From assembly GCA_029934915.1 (NCBI GenBank), contig JAOZLI010000082.1:1-9788 (forward strand): a stretch of DNA of 9,788 bases. The letters are read 5' to 3'. The number at the start of each line of letters is the position of its first letter. The first letter of the stretch is position 1. The notes beneath the pieces are model-generated. The model was given only the letters and a program-made list of their open reading frames with translations, made no database searches and had not been told where the DNA came from. Shown here in pieces: positions 5,607-9,788 of this stretch. The DNA is from Desulfocapsa sp. Lineage in GTDB: Bacteria; Desulfobacterota; Desulfobulbia; Desulfobulbales; Desulfocapsaceae. A program made the translations under genes and the position numbers.

Positions 5607-8465
5607 ATGAAAATACCCATACTTAATTCTCTAAAACTGAAAATTGCCCTGGCTTCTGTGTTGCTTGTCGTTATGACAGTCACTGGAGTGGTGTTTTATA
5701 TGCAGCGGGAGATGGAGGAGATTAATCGTACTGAGCAGTATAGAAATGCACAGACCCTGTTGTTGTCTGTGAGAGGAAGTGTGGAGAATCAATATAAATC
5801 CATACTCTTTCATAAAGAAACGATGCTTGCAGCAAGGAAGGATGAAATACGTTCAGTCATTGATATGGCTTATGCGACCCTGCAGGGCTATAACGAACTG
5901 GTAAAAAATGGCACATTGTCTGAGGATGAGGCCAAGAAAGCAGCAAGGGATGAGTTACAAAAGTTCCGTTATAAAAATGGAGTGGGTTATATCTGGGTAA
6001 ATGATTCAGGCAGGCCTTTTCCAACAATGATTATGCATCCAACAATTCCTGCACTGGATGGAACCGTTCTGGATTCACCTGAGTTTAATTGTGCTCTTGG
6101 TAAAAATGAGAATCTGTTTAAGGCATTTGTTGATATCGTTGCTGACAGTGGAGAGGGGTTTGTCGATTATGAATGGCCAAAGCCCACCGCTGATGGCTTG
6201 ACTGAAAAACAACCCAAAATATCCTTTGTGAAAAAGTTTATTCCATGGGATTGGATCATAGGCAGTGGCCTGTATATTGATGATCTTGATGCGCATGTGA
6301 ATAGTCGTATTGAGGCAGTGTTGGGTGAGTTGAATGAGACATTCGGCAGGATTCGCATTGCTGATTCAGGGTATATCTATATTTTCACAGGTAAGCGCAA
6401 GATGATTTACCATCCTCTCTATGAGGGAACCATCGTGATTAACCAGCTTGTTAACCCTGCTACAGGCAACAACATACTGGATGATCTTATGGTAGCCGCC
6501 AATCTGCCTGAGGGGAAAATCGAATATATCTGGGATAAACCGCAGGATAAGGGTGAGTTCATCTATAGAAAAATGGCTTTTATTACTCATTTTAAGCCCC
6601 TTGACTGGTATATCGGGACATCATTTTATCTGGATGAGGTGGAGCGTCCTGCCCGACAGTTACGTTATAAGACACTTATTTTCTCCCTGTTGTTTGTTGG
6701 TGTGGCGGTGCTCTTGGCGCTCTATACTGCTCATAAAATCACCCGGCCCCTGCAACGAATGATCAAGGTCTTTGCAGTGGGTGCAGACGGGGACTATTCG
6801 GCTAGGATGCTGGCGGGTCAAGGTGGGGAATTCGGAAGGCTTGGTGGTTATTTCAACCGTTTTATGAGCGAGATTGAACATTCGCATAAGCAGTTGTTGC
6901 TCTCTGAAAACAGATTTCGAACCCTCTTTGAAAAGTCAACGGACGCACGTCTTATTATGGAGGATGGTCGTTTTATAGATTGTAATGAGGCAGCTGTTAA
7001 AATGATTCGTGGTGAGAGTAAAAAGGATATTATTAGCCGGAAACCAGCAGATTTCGCTCCAGAGTTCCAATCAGACGGCCAACGCTCTGCTGAAAGGGCA
7101 GATTCCACACTGGCTGTTATTCACGACAAGGGGAGTCACCAGTTCTTCTGTGATACCCGTCGAATTGATGGGGAGATGTTTCCTTCCATCGTCGAGTTGA
7201 CTTCAATTCTTGAAAATGACAAGCAGATAGTTCATGTATTGTGGCGTGATATCACTAACCAAAAAGAGACAGAGCGGCAGCTTGTACAGTCTCAGAAAAT
7301 GGAAACTGTGGGGACTCTGGCTGGTGGTCTGGCCCATGATTTTAACAATGTCCTGGGTGGCATTGTTGGTGTCATCTCTTTGGTAAAGTTGCAGATGGAG
7401 CAGGGAAAACTGAATGAAGCAAAACTAAAAAAACATCTTGTCACCATGGAACAGGCAGGGCGCAGAGCTTCAGCTATGGTGCAGCAACTGCTTGCCCTTT
7501 CCAGAAAGCAGGAGATCAGATTTGTACCGGTGGATTTGAATTACTCCATCAAACACGTTTTTAAAATGGCCGTAAATTCCTTTGATAAATCCGTTCACCT
7601 TGATTTTTTTCCCTGGCCAGAAGATGCTGTGACTCTGGGCGATCCTGGACAAATTGAGCAGGTGCTTCTCAATTGCTGTGTGAATGGAGCACATGCTATG
7701 ACCATTATGCGGGCGGGTGATGAGCGTAGAGGTGGCACTCTCAAGGTTTTTATTGACAGGATTCTTGCAGACAAGGAATTTAGAGAATTCCATACCAGGG
7801 CAACTGCTGAAGAGTACTGGTGTGTTTCCGTACAGGACTGTGGTGTTGGTATGGATACACAGACCATTGAGAAGATGTTTGATCCATTTTTTACAACCAA
7901 GGAGAAAAATAGTGGGACGGGGCTGGGGCTCTCCATGGTTTACAATATTGTAAGGGATCTGAAAGGCTTTATCAGTGTAGATTCTAAGGTGAATAGTGGG
8001 ACAACACTGAAGCTCTTTTTCCCAGTGGATATTTCCACAGTATCCGTTGAAGAACATGATTATGAAGGACACTTGAATCAGTTCTCTGGCGAGGGGCTGA
8101 TTCTCGTGGTTGATGATGAGCCGGTTATGCGAGAGATGGCAACACAGATCCTTAATGAATTCGGGTTCCAGGTGATTACTGCGGCAGACGGGCAGGAATG
8201 CGTGGCGATTTTTAAAGAACGTAAGGGGGAGATAAGGGCAGTTATTCTCGATATGGCAATGCCTGTGATGTCAGGTAAAGAGGCATATCTTGGAATGCAA
8301 AAAATTGATCCGAATGTCTGCGTTATCCTCGTCTCCGGCTTTCTCCAGGATGATCGGGTGCAGGAAATCCTTGATCTTGGCGTCTGCGGATTTGTGCAGA
8401 AACCCTATTCTGTGAGCAATTTTATGGAAGAGTTGAAGGGTGTTTTAGACAGCGGTGTGAAATAA
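5607..8465 (+). CDS. Membrane hybrid histidine kinase: double Cache, HAMP, PAS, HisKA, HATPase, receiver
   Basis: This is a 952-residue two-component sensor in the inner membrane. TM1 is near 12-32 and TM2 near 354-374. Between them are two Cache-like units: the first (about 78-228) has GYIWV, MIMHP, an insert, EWPKP and PWDWIIGSGLYID; the second (about 249-345) has GYIYIF, MIYHP, YIWDKP and PLDWYIGTSFYLD. HAMP (about 375-427) and a PAS domain (about 434-550) follow. The kinase core has phospho-acceptor H577 in GGLAHDFNN, an N box with N689/N693, D744 in DCGVG, an F box at DPFFTT (759-764) and GTGLGL at 770-775. The receiver (about 830-945) keeps D836/D837, phospho-acceptor D882, S910 and K932, so all steps look competent. 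Cache domains of this kind often bind small organic acids, but the ligand is unknown. No DNA-binding or Hpt protein is encoded nearby. It diverges from xdhC, and its last 21 bases overlap the convergent MBL gene. The ATG at 5607 gives a sensible start just before TM1 despite a weak ribosome site. Confidence 0.95.
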   Translation: MKIPILNSLKLKIALASVLLVVMTVTGVVFYMQREMEEINRTEQYRNAQTLLLSVRGSVENQYKSILFHKETMLAARKDEIRSVIDMAYATLQGYNELVKNGTLSEDEAKKAARDELQKFRYKNGVGYIWVNDSGRPFPTMIMHPTIPALDGTVLDSPEFNCALGKNENLFKAFVDIVADSGEGFVDYEWPKPTADGLTEKQPKISFVKKFIPWDWIIGSGLYIDDLDAHVNSRIEAVLGELNETFGRIRIADSGYIYIFTGKRKMIYHPLYEGTIVINQLVNPATGNNILDDLMVAANLPEGKIEYIWDKPQDKGEFIYRKMAFITHFKPLDWYIGTSFYLDEVERPARQLRYKTLIFSLLFVGVAVLLALYTAHKITRPLQRMIKVFAVGADGDYSARMLAGQGGEFGRLGGYFNRFMSEIEHSHKQLLLSENRFRTLFEKSTDARLIMEDGRFIDCNEAAVKMIRGESKKDIISRKPADFAPEFQSDGQRSAERADSTLAVIHDKGSHQFFCDTRRIDGEMFPSIVELTSILENDKQIVHVLWRDITNQKETERQLVQSQKMETVGTLAGGLAHDFNNVLGGIVGVISLVKLQMEQGKLNEAKLKKHLVTMEQAGRRASAMVQQLLALSRKQEIRFVPVDLNYSIKHVFKMAVNSFDKSVHLDFFPWPEDAVTLGDPGQIEQVLLNCCVNGAHAMTIMRAGDERRGGTLKVFIDRILADKEFREFHTRATAEEYWCVSVQDCGVGMDTQTIEKMFDPFFTTKEKNSGTGLGLSMVYNIVRDLKGFISVDSKVNSGTTLKLFFPVDISTVSVEEHDYEGHLNQFSGEGLILVVDDEPVMREMATQILNEFGFQVITAADGQECVAIFKERKGEIRAVILDMAMPVMSGKEAYLGMQKIDPNVCVILVSGFLQDDRVQEILDLGVCGFVQKPYSVSNFMEELKGVLDSGVK

Positions 8466-9296
8466 ATTACATTTCCCTTTTTTATCCAGTTTACAGGCCT
8501 TAACCACAGGGTCATGATAAAAACTGAACCAGCTGTCTTGTTGCTGGTAGTATTTGAAATACTCTTCTTTACGATCAATGACTTCTAAAGGAAAATTATC
8601 ATAGGCCATGATCCAGAGCGGGTTTGTGTGGGCATGGGTGGGGTAGAGGTCACCAAGATGAACTAGGGTCTCACCGCCTGAATGCATTTCAACCAGCTGA
8701 TGCCCACGGGTATGCCCACCAGTGTAGCGGAGTTTGATTCCTGTACAGACATCAATATCTCCTGTAATAATCTTGAGTTTGCCCTCTTTTTTGAGTAGTG
8801 AAAAATTTTCCGGCCAGTAGGTTGATTGCGCACGCCTGTTGGGCTGTTCCACATCCTCCCATTCCTTTTGCTGGATATAATGCACAGCATTTGGGAAGCT
8901 TAACTCCTCTTCACCTTGTTTATTATGCATCACTATTCCCCCGGCATGGTCAAAATCACAATGGGTCAGCAGTACCATATCTATATCTTCACGGGATATT
9001 CCGAGTGTCGAGAGGTCATCTGTAACTGACCACGGAGATGTTACCTGAAAGATAGAGAGTAGCTTGGAGCTGAGTTTGTTGCCAATACCGGTGTCGATAA
9101 GAATGGTGTGCTCGGGAGTCTTTACCAGGAGGACATCGTTGCACATGGGGATGGTGTTGCCTGCATCTGCTTTACACTTCTTTTCCCATAAAACCTTGGG
9201 CACAGCCCCGAACATGGTCCCGCCATCAAGACGAAAATGACCGCCGTTTAACCAGAATATTTTAAACTCACCAAGTCTCAGTGTCGGGATGTCCAT
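8445..9296 (-). CDS. MBL-fold metallo-hydrolase-like protein with HxDxDH metal motif
   Basis: The product has 283 residues, no signal peptide and is probably cytoplasmic. The metallo-beta-lactamase fold is clear: a GTMFG block and PK.LWEK near 26-39 (typical of a lactonase-like branch), LIDTGIGNK (66-74), the metal motif THCDFDHAGG (111-120), GGHTRGH with H195, LGDLY with D216, and FYHDP with H261. Ligands would be H112, D114, D116, H117, H195, D216 and H261. The usual second His of HxHxDH is Asp (D114). An acidic residue at this place also occurs in flavodiiron proteins (HxExDH) and ComEC-type MBL proteins (HxDxDH), so the substrate cannot be assigned. AAAGGA at 9307-9312 lies 10 nt before the ATG. 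The gene follows the flavodoxin-like gene by 35 nt on the same strand, so they are probably co-transcribed. Its 3' end overlaps the kinase end by 21 bases. Confidence 0.9.
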   Translation of the reverse strand: MDIPTLRLGEFKIFWLNGGHFRLDGGTMFGAVPKVLWEKKCKADAGNTIPMCNDVLLVKTPEHTILIDTGIGNKLSSKLLSIFQVTSPWSVTDDLSTLGISREDIDMVLLTHCDFDHAGGIVMHNKQGEEELSFPNAVHYIQQKEWEDVEQPNRRAQSTYWPENFSLLKKEGKLKIITGDIDVCTGIKLRYTGGHTRGHQLVEMHSGGETLVHLGDLYPTHAHTNPLWIMAYDNFPLEVIDRKEEYFKYYQQQDSWFSFYHDPVVKACKLDKKGKCNLFHTAV

Positions 9297-9331
9297 TGTT
9301 GTTTTTTCCTTTGAATAGCTAAAATTTTTTA

Positions 9332-9751
9332 TCAGGGAAGATCCATTCCTTCGAGCATACGCACCACCCTTTTCACATCCTGTGGATCCACCATTGCTTT
9401 GTCAGCAACTTCAGCAGAGCAGGAAAAAGTTTGAATGATGTGTGCTTTTTTTGCAATATCTCTGGCAACCTTCATCCCTCGGACGGCGAGTGGAGATTCG
9501 GATTCTGCTTCATGGGTAGCAAACAGGTAGGTATCCTGACTCTCTTCAAGCTGGGCGAGGAAGGCTTGGGTTTCCGGGTCTGGTACGTCGTCCTGGAGCC
9601 AGAAGCCCACAGCGACAAAGTTGTATCCTGTAGGGTTTGGAGCCTCGGAGAAGGTACAGAGTTTTTTTTCTCCACTGAGATGATCATACAGGGCTTGAGC
9701 CAGTTGTTTGATGTTTGCACTTGCAGATGAATATACAATCAGACTTTTCAT
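9332..9751 (-). CDS. Small flavodoxin-like protein (Flavodoxin_3-like) with degenerate phosphate loop
   Basis: The product has 139 residues with flavodoxin topology. Strand 1 (SLIVYSS, 3-9) leads to the phosphate-loop position, then helix 1; strand 3 (FVAVGFW, 45-51) leads into a 50s-60s loop (LQDDVPDPETQAFLAQL, 52-68) that resembles the GFW..GTPD.EAQ.FL pattern of Flavodoxin_3 proteins. A strand at 74-79 (TYLFAT) and a helix at about 90-102 (RGMKVARDIAKKA) follow. A classical flavodoxin loop is S/T-x-T-G-N-T; here it is SASANI (9-14), losing the Gly and the final Thr, so FMN binding may be weak or altered. The role, probably electron transfer or flavin-dependent reduction, is inferred. Shine-Dalgarno GGGAGG (9759-9764) lies 7 nt before the ATG, the strongest in the window. 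It is the first of a likely two-gene unit with the MBL protein; its promoter is not seen in the 37 bases left upstream. Confidence 0.8.
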   Translation of the reverse strand: MKSLIVYSSASANIKQLAQALYDHLSGEKKLCTFSEAPNPTGYNFVAVGFWLQDDVPDPETQAFLAQLEESQDTYLFATHEAESESPLAVRGMKVARDIAKKAHIIQTFSCSAEVADKAMVDPQDVKRVVRMLEGMDLP

Positions 9752-9758
9752 TACTGTT

Positions 9759-9764
9759 CCTCCC
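9759..9764 (-). promoter_or_regulatory. Strong Shine-Dalgarno of the flavodoxin-like gene
   Basis: GGGAGG on the minus strand, 7 nt before the ATG at 9751. It fixes this start and contrasts with the weak sites before xdhA, xdhB, xdhC and the kinase. Confidence 0.75.
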
Positions 9765-9788
9765 TGGTATAGAATGGGTTGTGATAAG

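Noticed and set aside
5477..5683. 68-residue minus-strand frame ending at the xdhC start (TAATG overlap)
   Set aside because: It starts antisense within the first codons of the kinase, has no recognisable motif, and its apparent coupling to xdhC can be explained by a chance TAATG. The overlap is noted under xdhC.
7470..8072. 200-residue minus-strand open frame inside the hybrid kinase
   Set aside because: It lies fully antisense to the HATPase region, where plus-strand motifs (N, G1, F, G2 boxes) are unmistakable. The translated product shows no recognisable domain or hydrophobic pattern.
8445..9296. True flavodiiron (FprA/ROO-type) protein
   Set aside because: There is no fused flavodoxin domain, ligand spacing differs, and the N-terminal blocks belong to a hydrolase-like MBL branch. 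Only a looser resemblance is kept as a finding.
1..9788. Mobile element, CRISPR, toxin-antitoxin or defence island
   Set aside because: No transposase, integrase, terminal inverted repeat, regularly spaced repeat or recognisable defence domain was found on either strand.

Overview
The window is about 9.8 kb of densely coding bacterial DNA carrying seven genes, with no gap longer than about 130 bases. It shows no tRNA, rRNA, CRISPR array, insertion sequence or phage gene. Moderate base composition, a long Cache-HAMP-PAS hybrid histidine kinase of the GGLAHDFNN type, a Flavodoxin_3-like protein and an MBL protein of the GTMFG/PK.LWEK type together suggest an anaerobic or facultative Desulfobacterota (old Deltaproteobacteria) genome. 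That is an inference from family flavour, not from a marker gene.

Layout. (1) 1-810, plus strand: the end of a polytopic membrane protein of unknown function with two cysteine pairs that should face the periplasm. (2) 752-5477, minus strand: a complete xanthine dehydrogenase cluster in the order xdhC-xdhA-xdhB. XdhA carries two [2Fe-2S] clusters and FAD, XdhB carries the molybdenum cofactor, and XdhC is the Moco-insertion/sulfuration chaperone. Every active-site residue I could align to the bovine enzyme is kept, including the Glu/Arg pair that separates purine hydroxylases from aldehyde oxidases. xdhA and xdhB are 3 nt apart, whereas xdhC is followed by a 103-nt spacer with a heptamer repeat. 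(3) 5478-5606: a 129-bp divergent promoter region with a perfect 10-bp palindrome and a small reading frame with a good ribosome site, in frame with the kinase but closed by TGA just before it. (4) 5607-8465, plus strand: an orphan hybrid histidine kinase with two Cache-like sensor units outside the membrane and a C-terminal receiver. (5) 8445-9751, minus strand: a two-gene unit, a small flavodoxin-like protein with a degenerate phosphate loop followed by an MBL-fold metalloprotein whose second metal-binding His is Asp.

How they may work together. XdhABC would hydroxylate hypoxanthine/xanthine to urate, feeding electrons through FeS and FAD to NAD+ or another acceptor. The kinase shares the intergenic region with xdhC, so it may sense a small extracellular ligand and be linked to the xdh operon, but no DNA-binding output is encoded here. 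The flavodoxin/MBL pair resembles the two halves of a flavodiiron protein encoded separately, although the MBL half belongs to a hydrolase-like branch. No known defence, secretion or mobile system is visible. The observations most worth following are the flavodoxin/MBL pair, the cysteine-pair membrane protein and the leader frame ahead of the kinase.
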